Source of the DNA: Chloroflexota bacterium
GTDB taxonomy: Bacteria > Chloroflexota > Limnocylindria > Limnocylindrales > CSP1-4
Assembly (NCBI GenBank): GCA_021786265.1
Contig: JAJYNP010000051.1
Coordinates: 1 to 64,000, forward strand
Length of the DNA stretch: 64,000 nt
Reading direction: 5' to 3'
A program made the translations under genes and the position numbers. Positions 8,945-15,919 of this stretch are shown piece by piece. How positions within the stretch are numbered: position 1 is the first letter of the stretch; each line of letters opens with the position of its first letter. The notes under the pieces were generated by a model, which saw only the letters and a program-made list of their open reading frames with translations, did no database searches and was not told where the DNA came from.

Positions 8945-9157
8945 GTGCGCTACCTGCGCTCTTTCGGCGCCTTCTGGTACGACTTCCTCGTCGGCGACCG
9001 CCCCGAGCTGTTCCTGGGTCCCATCGTGGCACTCGTCCTGGCGTGGGTGCTGGTTGACGCGGGCCTGCCCGGGGGAGGCACCGGAATCTTCCTGTTCGCA
9101 GCGGTGGTCGCCGTCGGCGCCCTCAGCCTGTACCTGACCGCGCGCCCGAAGGCGTAG
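8945..9157 (+). CDS. small two-helix membrane protein
   Basis: This 70-residue protein (GTG start) begins VRYLRSFGAFWYDFLVGDRPEL and has two hydrophobic helices, LFLGPIVALVLAWVLVDAGL and GIFLFAAVVAVGALSLYLTA. It starts four bases after the stop of the COG4280-type gene, so the two are almost certainly co-transcribed. It may be a small subunit or stabiliser of that transporter. No family is recognised. Confidence 0.7.
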   Translation: MRYLRSFGAFWYDFLVGDRPELFLGPIVALVLAWVLVDAGLPGGGTGIFLFAAVVAVGALSLYLTARPKA

Positions 9158-9227
9158 CCGAGGCCGGCACCGCCCGCCGGGTCAAGCCCGGGTCCCGGCT
9201 CATGGCGACCCCGAAGGTCGTGCCCCG

Positions 9228-10100
9228 TCAGCCGAGCGCCAGGGCGTCGTCCCCCGGGCCCGAGACGGGCCGCTCCGCAGCGGAGGCGTGCCACAGCGGC
9301 AGGCTGAACGAGATCGACGTGCCGCCGGTGGCGGGGCCGAGCCAGATCTCACCCCCGTGGGCTTCGATGAGGCGCCGGCAGACATAGAGGCCGATGCCGG
9401 AACCCGGGACTCCGGCGGTGCGTGCGCGGGCGCCCCGGTAGAAGGCCTCGAAGACGTGGGGGCGATCCCCGGGATCCACGCCGGGACCGTCGTCCTCCAC
9501 GCTCACGATCACGCTGTCGCGACCCTGGCGGGCGCGGATGGTCACCCCCGTCGAACCGGCGCCATGCCTCCGGGCATTCGTCACGAGGTTCCTGACCACG
9601 TGGAGAACCCACGCGGCGTCCACCTCGACGAGCGGCAGGCCGGGTGCGATGTCGCACGCGATTTCACCGGTCTCGCCCGCCGTCAGCTCGCGGACTGCAT
9701 GCTCGATCAGCCAGGAGACGGCGACCGGCTCGCGCTGCAGGGCCGGACGCTCGTCGTCCGCGAGGTTCACGAGCTCGTCGGCGCATTCGGTCAGCGTGGT
9801 GGCGGCTGAGATGATCCGCTCGAGGTACTGGCGGCGGGTCGGTGCATCCAGCGCCAGGTGCTGAAGGCTCTGGCTGTAGCCGCTGACGAGGGCGAGCGTG
9901 GAGCGGAGCTCGTGCGCGGCCGCGGCGGCGAGGATCGAGCGCAGCGTCTTCGCGGACACCCCGCGGTCCACGGCCGGCCAGGGTGCGGAGTCCCGGCTCC
10001 CGGCCGCCTGAGCCGCGGTCGGTGCCCCGGCGGGACCGGGCGATTCACCCAATGGCACCACGGGAAAGTCAGGCGGTGGCTGGTCGATCCTGAGGACCAT
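9228..10100 (-). CDS. soluble orphan histidine kinase
   Basis: This 290-residue protein has no membrane segment and no recognisable sensor domain; its first 70 residues are Pro/Ala-rich. The HisKA helix contains AAAAHELRSTLALVSGYSQSL with the phospho-acceptor His. The HATPase region has the N box VVRNLVTNARRHGAGS, the G1 box VEDDGPGVDPGDR, the F box HVFEAFYRG and the G2 box GSGIGLYVCRRLIEAHGG. It should autophosphorylate and pass phosphate to a response regulator that is not encoded nearby. ATG 10100 is chosen over 10163 because GGAGGAGG lies nine bases upstream. Its mRNA leader carries a promoter and a terminator hairpin (separate entries), so expression is probably set by attenuation. Confidence 0.88.
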   Translation of the reverse strand: MVLRIDQPPPDFPVVPLGESPGPAGAPTAAQAAGSRDSAPWPAVDRGVSAKTLRSILAAAAAHELRSTLALVSGYSQSLQHLALDAPTRRQYLERIISAATTLTECADELVNLADDERPALQREPVAVSWLIEHAVRELTAGETGEIACDIAPGLPLVEVDAAWVLHVVRNLVTNARRHGAGSTGVTIRARQGRDSVIVSVEDDGPGVDPGDRPHVFEAFYRGARARTAGVPGSGIGLYVCRRLIEAHGGEIWLGPATGGTSISFSLPLWHASAAERPVSGPGDDALALG

Positions 10101-10147
10101 GGAGGGGAGCCTCCTCCGGCTGCGACCCGGCTCGGCGGAAAACAAAA

Positions 10148-10174
10148 CCCGCCCCGAACACACGCCGGGGCGGG
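10148..10174 (-). terminator. intrinsic terminator inside the kinase leader (attenuator)
   Basis: A perfect 9-bp GC stem (CCCGCCCCG with CGGGGCGGG) has a 9-base loop. On the minus strand it is followed directly by TTTTGTTTT (10147-10139). It lies between a good promoter (10242-10214) and the kinase ribosome site, so transcripts for the kinase must read through it. Confidence 0.8.
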
Positions 10175-10196
10175 ACCTGTCCGAGTCATGGTCCCG
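10171..10196 (-). promoter_or_regulatory. alternative antiterminator stem
   Basis: In the minus-strand RNA, CGGGACC (10196-10190) can pair with GGTCCCG (10177-10171) over a 12-base loop. The 3' arm uses four bases (10171-10174) of the terminator's 5' arm, so the two structures exclude each other. This is the usual logic of protein- or ligand-controlled antitermination. Confidence 0.55.
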
Positions 10197-10213
10197 GAGC
10201 TTGGGCTGACCGC

Positions 10214-10242
10214 TTTCTAGCCGCCGCGAACACGATTGTCAA
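10214..10242 (-). promoter_or_regulatory. sigma70-type promoter of the histidine kinase
   Basis: On the minus strand TTGACA (10242-10237) and TAGAAA (10219-10214) are spaced by 17 bases. The start site would be near 10207, giving a leader of about 105 bases before the ATG at 10100. Confidence 0.7.
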
Positions 10243-10289
10243 GAGCGTACCGGCCCGTTGTCGGAGCGTACCGGCCAGGTGTACCGGCC
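10243..10289. repeat. three direct repeats abutting the -35 box (iteron-like)
   Basis: GAGCGTACCGGCC occurs at 10243-10255 and again at 10264-10276, exactly 21 bases (two helical turns) apart. A third variant ending GTGTACCGGCC lies at 10277-10289. The first copy touches the -35 hexamer of the kinase promoter, the expected place for activator or repressor sites. Confidence 0.65.
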
Positions 10290-10311
10290 CGGCGCACGAA
10301 CCGACCCGGTG

Positions 10312-10917
10312 TCAGCCTCCTCGCTCGACGCTCCCCCGTCCACCGCCCGGCGACGCGGGGAGTCGGGGTGAGCCTGCGGACTCGGCCATTTCCAGCGCAC
10401 ACGCTGGCCGGACCACGACGCTGTCGGCACACTCCAGCAGGGTCCACGCCCGGTCCGCGGTCTCGATGAACCCATATGCCACCAGGGGCCGCGGCAGTCG
10501 TTCCACCTCGGCGACCGGAAGATGGTCCAGCACGGGTCCGGGCGACAGGACCGTGCCGATCCCCGGTTCCCGCGGATGACCCTCGAGCGACCGGGCGAGG
10601 CCCGTCGAATCGAACGCGAAGACATGGAGCAGTGCGATCCGACCGAGCGCCGCCACGCGACTCGCCACCGCGGGGCGGCGCGTGATCACCACGTCCACCC
10701 CCAGGTCCACGGCCAGAAACCGGGCCGCGGCCGCGTCGGCGTTGAGCCCCTCGACGCTGTCGAGATCCACCGCCAGGGTCGTCGTCGCCGTGCCCGCGGC
10801 CACGATCAGCGTCATCAGGTCGAGATCGCGCAGGAGGACGCCGGCCTCGAGACCCTGGGGCGGCACGACCGCCTCGCGCCCGTTCGTGGCGACGAAGACC
10901 GGCGTCAGGAGGCGCAC
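10312..10917 (-). CDS. second, divergent GlpP-family antiterminator-like protein
   Basis: This 201-residue GTG-start protein begins seven bases after the upstream GlpP-like gene, with AGGTGAG before it. It keeps the GlpP layout of a short barrel: a strand at AGVLLRDLDLMTLIVA, LAVDLDSVEGLNADAAAARFLAVDLGVDVVITRRPAVASRVA, FAFDSTGL and the late glycine turn VAYGFIETADRAWTLLECADSVVV. The classic GlpP residues are more eroded than in its neighbour, and a 30-residue Ser/Gly/Arg tail is added. GlpP of Bacillus binds glycerol-3-phosphate and prevents termination in the glpD leader. Here the ligand and target are unknown, but an attenuator lies just downstream. A paralogue with changed specificity is plausible. 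Confidence 0.7.
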   Translation of the reverse strand: MRLLTPVFVATNGREAVVPPQGLEAGVLLRDLDLMTLIVAAGTATTTLAVDLDSVEGLNADAAAARFLAVDLGVDVVITRRPAVASRVAALGRIALLHVFAFDSTGLARSLEGHPREPGIGTVLSPGPVLDHLPVAEVERLPRPLVAYGFIETADRAWTLLECADSVVVRPACALEMAESAGSPRLPASPGGGRGSVERGG

Positions 10918-10924
10918 GGCTCGC

Positions 10925-11515
10925 TCACCTCAGGTCCACGGTCCACAGGTTCTCGGCGCTGGTGGTCACCCCGATGGCACCAGCGGTGAGTACGGCGCGT
11001 GCCTGCGCCTCGGTCCGGATGAACCCTCCGGCGAGCAGTGGGACGCCGAGGGAGGGCAGCAGCGCCCTGACCTCGGGCAGGATGACGCCCGGCAGCACCT
11101 CCACGATGTCCGCCCCCGACTTGGACGTGGCGCCGAGCGCGGCGTCGAGAAGACCGCGGCGTACCAGCAGCAGCCGGTGGATCGCGACCATGCCCTCGTG
11201 GCGGATGGCCGGCATGAGCTGGCCGTGCGAGCTGATCACCGCGTCGGCCCCGGCGTGGCCGAGCCACCGAACACCCGCCCGATCGGGACGAACGCCGTCG
11301 ATGAGATCCAGGTGAACGGCCACGAGCTTTCCGGCGGCGTGCACCCGCGCCACCAGCGGCCGCAGTTCGAGCCCGTCGGCGCGCAGCACGAACACGATGC
11401 CGACCGGGCTGGAGAGCGCGGCGTCCAGCCGGTCGTGATCGACGAGCGCCGCGCAGCACGGGGCCGCGAGCAGACGGGCGTGGAAGGCACGGACGTTCGG
11501 ATCGGAACGGATCAT
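10925..11515 (-). CDS. glpP: GlpP-family transcription antiterminator
   Basis: The protein has about 196 residues from MIRSDPNVRAFHARLLAAP; an ATG 12 bases earlier is also possible. It matches GlpP: PVGIVFVLRADGLELRPLVARVHAAGKLVAVHLDLIDGV, AGADAVISSHGQLMPAIRHEG, GATSKSGADIVEVLPGVILPEV and PLLAGGFIRTEAQARAVL. The length equals the Bacillus subtilis protein (about 192). GlpP senses glycerol-3-phosphate and binds leader RNA to stop intrinsic termination of glycerol genes. No glpF, glpK or glpD is in the window. The nearest leader with a terminator is that of the histidine kinase downstream. It sits in an operon with a second, more divergent copy. Confidence 0.82.
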   Translation of the reverse strand: MIRSDPNVRAFHARLLAAPCCAALVDHDRLDAALSSPVGIVFVLRADGLELRPLVARVHAAGKLVAVHLDLIDGVRPDRAGVRWLGHAGADAVISSHGQLMPAIRHEGMVAIHRLLLVRRGLLDAALGATSKSGADIVEVLPGVILPEVRALLPSLGVPLLAGGFIRTEAQARAVLTAGAIGVTTSAENLWTVDLR

Positions 11516-11644
11516 CGGCACCGGCATGCGGAGCACCGGGCGTCGCACGGCCGTACGGGACCGCGCCACGCCCCGCCGTCGGCGCATCGATCGCGGGACT
11601 CGGTGCTCGGGTCCGCCACCGAGGCCGCGGACGCCGGCTCGAGA

Positions 11645-12103
11645 TCAGGCACCCGCCGCCCCGAACATGGGGGCGAGGATCCGGTCCTCCTGCTCCAGGT
11701 GCGCACGCAGCGCGGCCGCCAGGTCGCGGAGATGTGCCCGGACGCTGCGGAGCTGCCGCCGTGTCGGCGCATGCCGCAGCAGGGTCCAGTCTGCCTCCAC
11801 CAGCAGGATCCGGCCACGGACCTGCTCCAGCTGCAGACGCAGGCGGCGGCTGGCCCGCGGCGTGCCGGCCACGCGGTCGATCACCGGGTGGCAGATCGCC
11901 TCCTCCCAGTCGAGGTACGGGAGGACGTGCTGCTCGATCGCGTCGAGCAGGCCACGCGCCGTTCCGCCGCCGAGCGCGACGACGACGTCGCCCGCCCCGT
12001 CCGCGGCCTGCAGGGTGCGAGCGACGACCTGGGCGATCTCATGCTGCTCCTGGCGCCACGTGCGCCGCACGGCGGACGCGGCACGACCCTCGGCCAGCGA
12101 CAT
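11645..12103 (-). CDS. haemerythrin-like HHE domain protein
   Basis: This 152-residue all-helical protein carries candidate metal ligands in WRQEQHEIAQVV, IEQHVLPYLDWEEAICHPVID and LRAHLEQEDRILAPMF, the pattern of HHE cation-binding/haemerythrin-like domains that hold a di-iron centre. Such proteins sense or store oxygen, nitric oxide or iron in the cytoplasm. The ATG at 12103 is set by GGAGGCAGGTGAG just upstream; the open frame extends further 5' but without coding character. The gene lies about 130 bases upstream of the GlpP pair on the same strand and may be co-transcribed. Confidence 0.78.
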   Translation of the reverse strand: MSLAEGRAASAVRRTWRQEQHEIAQVVARTLQAADGAGDVVVALGGGTARGLLDAIEQHVLPYLDWEEAICHPVIDRVAGTPRASRRLRLQLEQVRGRILLVEADWTLLRHAPTRRQLRSVRAHLRDLAAALRAHLEQEDRILAPMFGAAGA

Positions 12104-12230
12104 CTCACCTGCCTCCCGGCGATTCCAGCGTGCGTTGCCAGCGCGAATACTGGCGCATCGCGCGGCGCGCCGCCAGGGGCTTCGGTCACGGAACGCCGGC
12201 GGGAACCGTCTGAAACGCGCAGCTGCCGGC

Positions 12231-13658
12231 TCACCCGGGGGCACCGGGCTCCAGGCCCTCCTCGGCGAACATGCCCGCCCCGTCGAAGCGGATCGGGTGG
12301 GGCGGCTCGAGCAGCTCGCAGCCCGCCGCGAGCGCCTCGGGCAGTGCCGGCGCGCTGACATACAGCAGCTCCAGGTGCTTGGTGTCGCGGACCCGCACGA
12401 TCCGGGCCTCCTCCGGGACCACCCGCAGGCAGCAGGCCAGGGCCACCGCCAGCGCCTCGCGATCGGTGTCCACGGTCAGCGCCACCCGGGCACCCTCGGG
12501 GGTCTTGGCGGTGATGCAGTTCACGTAGGTCCTGGGCGCGTCCATCCGCTCGACCGCGCGGCGGAGCACCACGTCGGCCATGCCGATCCCGACCGCGTTG
12601 CCCTCGGTCTCCTCGGTCAGGTCGCGCACCACGATGCGCTGGATCGCCGGGGGGATGCCGGTGGACCCGGTGTAGTAGCGGCCGACCACGTTGGAGTCCA
12701 TGCCCAGGCCGCTGATGTCCTTGCCGATGCGATCGAGCACCAGCACGTCGATGGCCGCCAGGGGCAGGCGCGCCATGGCGTCGCGGGCCAGGCGCAACAG
12801 CTCGGGCTCGCGCGCGAGGATCCGCGCGGCGGGCACCGCCTCCAGGTGCACCAGGCGGGCGTGGCCGTTCTCCACCAGGGCCAGGCCGAAGGGGATCGGG
12901 GCATGTGCCAGGGTATACGTCGCGACCGCCGGGATCAGCTCGTGGAACGTGGCGAACCCCTGGCGGTGGAACGCGTCCGCGCCCTTCTGCTTGCCCAGGC
13001 CGATCGCGATCATCTTGGCCAAGCCGCTCTCGATCGCGCCGGTGAAGTCAGTGTGGGGCTTGACCCGGTTGATCGGCACGATCAGGTCGGCCTCCTCGAA
13101 GGCATGCCGGTCCAGGAACACCGGCACCCCCGGGCGCACCTCGCCGAGCTCGACCGTGGCCATGGAGGAGCGGATCTCGCAGTCCACCGTATCGGGCGTG
13201 ATGCCGTAGCTGGCGAGCACCTCGCGCTGGCCCTCTGCGGTGGCGCCGCCGTGGCTGCCCATGGCGGGCACGATGAAGACCTCGGCGCCGGCCTCGCGGA
13301 CCCACCCGACCGCCGCCGCCACCACCGCGTCGATGCGGTCGATGCCGCGGCTCCCCACGGCCAGGCAGACCCGCGCGCCGGGCACGATGGACGCGGCCAC
13401 CGGCGCCAGGGCGGCCCGCACGGCGGCGCGCACGTCCCCGACCTCGGCGGGGTCCAGGCGCTGGCGCACCAGGGCCCACGCGGGCAGGGTGCCGTCCAGG
13501 AACTCGGCGAACGGGGACTCCTCGTCGCCGGGGGTCGTGGCCCCCGTTTCGCCCAGGGTCGGCGGATCGCGCAGCGCCTCGTCGGGCACGTGCGGGCGCC
13601 GGTCCTCCGCGGGCGGCACACCGGTTCTCCCCTCGCCCGGGGGACCGGCCGGCCTCAT
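12231..13658 (-). CDS. LarA-like (DUF2088) racemase/epimerase-family protein
   Basis: This 475-residue protein is related to nickel-pincer lactate racemase. Features include VCLAVGSRGIDRIDAVV, the MGSHGGATAEGQ loop that replaces the LarA GTHR-type His motif, INRVKPHTDFTGAIESGLAKM and VLDRIGKDISGLGMDSNVVGR. The first 50 residues are Pro/Gly-rich and probably flexible. LarA homologues include epimerases of hydroxy- and sugar acids. Its place 25 bases after a KDG kinase gene and near a UxuB-like SDR argues for a C2 epimerase on a hexonate such as gluconate or mannonate. No larB, larC or larE genes for the pincer cofactor are seen here. GTG 13661 and ATG 13658 both sit behind GGAGAG; ATG is listed. 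Confidence 0.78.
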   Translation of the reverse strand: MRPAGPPGEGRTGVPPAEDRRPHVPDEALRDPPTLGETGATTPGDEESPFAEFLDGTLPAWALVRQRLDPAEVGDVRAAVRAALAPVAASIVPGARVCLAVGSRGIDRIDAVVAAAVGWVREAGAEVFIVPAMGSHGGATAEGQREVLASYGITPDTVDCEIRSSMATVELGEVRPGVPVFLDRHAFEEADLIVPINRVKPHTDFTGAIESGLAKMIAIGLGKQKGADAFHRQGFATFHELIPAVATYTLAHAPIPFGLALVENGHARLVHLEAVPAARILAREPELLRLARDAMARLPLAAIDVLVLDRIGKDISGLGMDSNVVGRYYTGSTGIPPAIQRIVVRDLTEETEGNAVGIGMADVVLRRAVERMDAPRTYVNCITAKTPEGARVALTVDTDREALAVALACCLRVVPEEARIVRVRDTKHLELLYVSAPALPEALAAGCELLEPPHPIRFDGAGMFAEEGLEPGAPG

Positions 13659-13683
13659 CACCCCACTCTCCGCGGCCGGGCCG

Positions 13684-14766
13684 TCATCGCTGGATGCGCG
13701 CCGAGCCGCCCTGCGCGAGCGCCCGCACCTGCGCGAGGGTGGCCATGGTGGTGTCGCCGGGGAAGGTGGTGAGGAGGGCGCCGTGGGCCCAGCCGAGGCG
13801 CAGCGCCGCCTCGGGCGCCTCCCCCGCCAGGAGCCCGTAGAAGAGGCCCGCGGCGAAGCCGTCGCCGCCCCCCACCCGGTCGTACACGTCGAGCTCCAGG
13901 GTGGGGGCGAGGTACGAGCGCCCGTTCGCCCAGGCCGCCGCGCTCCAGCTGTGACGGTTGGCCGAGTGCACCTCGCGCAGCGTGGTGGCCACCACCTTGA
14001 CGCGCGGGAAGCGGGCCACCACCTGCTCCATCATGGCCAGGAACGCGGAGGGATCGAGGCCCGAGGCGGCGGCCACCGCGGGCCCCGGGATACCCAGGCC
14101 CGCCTGCAGGTCCTCCTCGTTGCCCACCAGCACGTCGACCTGCTCGACCAGGCGGGCGAGCGCCGCCTGTGCCCGCGCCTGGCCTCCCTGGGGGGCCCAC
14201 AGCTTGGCCCGGTAGTTCAGATCGAAGCTGACCACCGCGCCCGCGGCGTGGGCGGCCGCCATGCCCTCGGCGATCAGCGCCGCCGTGGAGGGCGAGAGTG
14301 CGGCGAAGATGCCCCCGCTGTGGAACCAGCGCACCCCAGCGGCGACGATCGCGGGCCAGTCGAAGTCGCCGGGGCCCAGGCGCGCGGCCGCCTCGTCGGC
14401 GCGGTCGTAGAAGACGAGCGGGGCGCGCACCCCGAAGCCCCGGTCGCTGTACACGGTGGCGATGTTGGGCCCGCGCACCCCGTCGTGCTCGAAGCGGCGG
14501 TAGAAGGGGGCGACCCCCATGGCGCGGATCCGCGCATCCACGAGCTCGCCGATCGGATAGTCCACCATGGCGGTGGCGATCCCCGTGTGCAACCCGAAGC
14601 AGTCGGCGAGGTTCGCGGCGACGTTGTACTCGCCGCCCGAGACGTGGATAGTGGCCTCCCGGGCCCTGCGGAAGGGCACAATGCCGGGATCGAGGCGGAT
14701 CACCACGCCACCCAGCGAGAGGAAGTCGAGGGCCCCGGCTTCCGGGATGGCGAGTGGGTCGGCCAT
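13684..14766 (-). CDS. kdgK: PfkB-family sugar kinase, 2-keto-3-deoxygluconate kinase type
   Basis: This 360-residue ribokinase-fold enzyme contains the N-terminal substrate motif HVSGGEYNVAANLADCFG, the nucleotide strand DVLVGNEEDLQAGLG and the catalytic region YDRVGGGDGFAAGLFYGLL. Family members usually have GAGD; here it is GGGD, with the base Asp kept. It ends with TTFPGDTTMATLAQV, a tail typical of KDG kinases of this type. The expected reaction is ATP-dependent phosphorylation of 2-keto-3-deoxygluconate to KDPG. The ATG at 14766 has GGAGGA five bases upstream. It lies between the SDR (17 bases upstream) and LarA-like genes in one operon. A near-identical piece of its 3' end recurs at 56.3 kb. 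Confidence 0.87.
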   Translation of the reverse strand: MADPLAIPEAGALDFLSLGGVVIRLDPGIVPFRRAREATIHVSGGEYNVAANLADCFGLHTGIATAMVDYPIGELVDARIRAMGVAPFYRRFEHDGVRGPNIATVYSDRGFGVRAPLVFYDRADEAAARLGPGDFDWPAIVAAGVRWFHSGGIFAALSPSTAALIAEGMAAAHAAGAVVSFDLNYRAKLWAPQGGQARAQAALARLVEQVDVLVGNEEDLQAGLGIPGPAVAAASGLDPSAFLAMMEQVVARFPRVKVVATTLREVHSANRHSWSAAAWANGRSYLAPTLELDVYDRVGGGDGFAAGLFYGLLAGEAPEAALRLGWAHGALLTTFPGDTTMATLAQVRALAQGGSARIQR

Positions 14767-14783
14767 GGGGGTCCTCCGCTGCG

Positions 14784-15575
14784 TCAGATGGTCATGGCGG
14801 CGAACCCGCCGTCGACCGGGATGAGGGCGCCGGTCACGAACCCGGACGCCCGCTCCGAGGCGAGCCAGACGGCCGTGCCGACCAGCTCGTCCGGCTCGCC
14901 CAGGCGCCCCGCGGGCGTGTGCCCGAGGATCGCGCGGACGCGCTCCTCGGAGAGCAGCCGGCGGTTCTGCTCGGCGGGGAAGAACCCCGGGACGATGGCG
15001 TTGACCCGGATGCGATGGGGCGCCAGCTCGCGCGCGAGATAGCGGGTCAGGATGTTGACCCCCGCCTTCGAGACAGAGTAGGTCAGCACCCGCGAGAGGG
15101 GGATCTCCGAGCTGGTCGAGGAGATGTTGATGATGCTGCCGCCCCGGCCGCGCTCCACCATGGCGTGCCCGAAGACCTGGCAGGCCAGGAACGCCGAGGT
15201 CAGGTTCGTGTCGAGGATGGCGTGCCACTCCGCGAGGCCGATCTCGAAGAAGGGGGTGGCGCTGTTGACGCCCGCCGCGTTGACCAGGATGTCGACCGGC
15301 CCGAGCGCTCCCTCGACCTGCCGGCGCGCGTCCTCGAGCGCGCTTCGATCGCCCGCGTCGGCCAGGACGGCCGCGGCCGCCACCCCTTCGGCCCGCAGCG
15401 CCGCGACCCGCGCGTCGGCCCGCTCGCGCGAGCGGCCCAGCACCGCCACCGCCGCCCCGGCCGCGCCGAACCCATGGCACAGCGCCCCGCCCAGCACGCC
15501 GGTGCCGCCGATCACGGCCGCCACGTGGCCGGACAGGTCGAACAGCGCCGTGCCGCCCGGCGTCCCATCGGTCAT
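14784..15575 (-). CDS. SDR oxidoreductase, fructuronate/mannonate reductase-like
   Basis: This 263-residue classical short-chain dehydrogenase has the Rossmann motif VIGGTGVLGGALCHGFG, the NAAGVNS turn, the catalytic Ser in INISSTSSEIP and the YSVSK motif (TYSVSKAGVNIL). The end is GFVTGALIPVDGGFAAM. GGTGVLG instead of TGxxxGIG, together with SEIPLSRVLTYSVSK, recalls the YjmF/UxuB-type NAD-dependent mannonate oxidoreductases. That fits reduction of fructuronate ahead of KDG formation, although no UxuA dehydratase is in view. It is the first gene of the operon; a LacI-type operator covers its promoter 190 bases upstream. Confidence 0.82.
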   Translation of the reverse strand: MTDGTPGGTALFDLSGHVAAVIGGTGVLGGALCHGFGAAGAAVAVLGRSRERADARVAALRAEGVAAAAVLADAGDRSALEDARRQVEGALGPVDILVNAAGVNSATPFFEIGLAEWHAILDTNLTSAFLACQVFGHAMVERGRGGSIINISSTSSEIPLSRVLTYSVSKAGVNILTRYLARELAPHRIRVNAIVPGFFPAEQNRRLLSEERVRAILGHTPAGRLGEPDELVGTAVWLASERASGFVTGALIPVDGGFAAMTI

Positions 15576-15760
15576 CGCGCCTCCCTCCCCGTCATGCCCG
15601 TGGCGGTGGCGGGGACGGGCACCTCGACCGGCATCGCTTCACACGGGGATGACCATGTTCCACCTGGATGACTCCATGGATGGCGACGCGGCAAGCGCGG
15701 CATGTTCGCAGCGCCTCCCTTGCTCAGCTGGCCGTCCGTGGCCAGAGCCCTGATTGGAGA

Positions 15761-15784
15761 GTTCACTGAAACGCTACACTGAAC
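15761..15784. promoter_or_regulatory. LacI-type operator (site 1)
   Basis: This is a 24-base imperfect palindrome centred on a CpG at 15772/15773, with core TGAAACGCTACA and outer arms GTTCA/TGAAC. Nine of twelve positions per half match. It overlaps the -10 box of the SDR promoter. The core recurs at 27.3 and 27.56 kb. Confidence 0.6.
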
Positions 15785-15799
15785 GGAACACTCCGTCAA
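15771..15799 (-). promoter_or_regulatory. promoter of the SDR-kdgK-LarA operon
   Basis: On the minus strand TTGACG (15799-15794) and TAGCGT (15776-15771) are spaced by 17 bases. The -10 lies inside operator site 1, so a bound LacI-type protein would block it. Confidence 0.5.
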
Positions 15800-15847
15800 C
15801 GCGGCAACGCCAAGGCCCTGCGATGTCAGCTCAAGATAACCTTATCA

Positions 15848-15875
15848 TTGACGTCGCTTGGCGTTCTGGTATCGT
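15848..15875 (+). promoter_or_regulatory. probable promoter of the LacI-family gene
   Basis: TTGACG (15848-15853) and TATCGT (15870-15875) are 16 bases apart. The -35 shares the 11-mer TTGACGTCGCT with the promoter of the M20/ABC/nag operon. The -10 again has the TANCGY form, within 6-base inverted arms GTATCG/CGATAC (15869-15902), suggesting weak autoregulation. Confidence 0.4.
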
Positions 15876-15919
15876 TGCGAAATCGCTTTACTGGACCGAT
15901 ACACTCACGGTGGCTGGGA

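Noticed and set aside
11526..13772. A long plus-strand open frame across the haemerythrin-like and LarA-like genes
   Set aside because: It crosses intergenic DNA and is antisense to two recognisable genes; no domain is visible in it.
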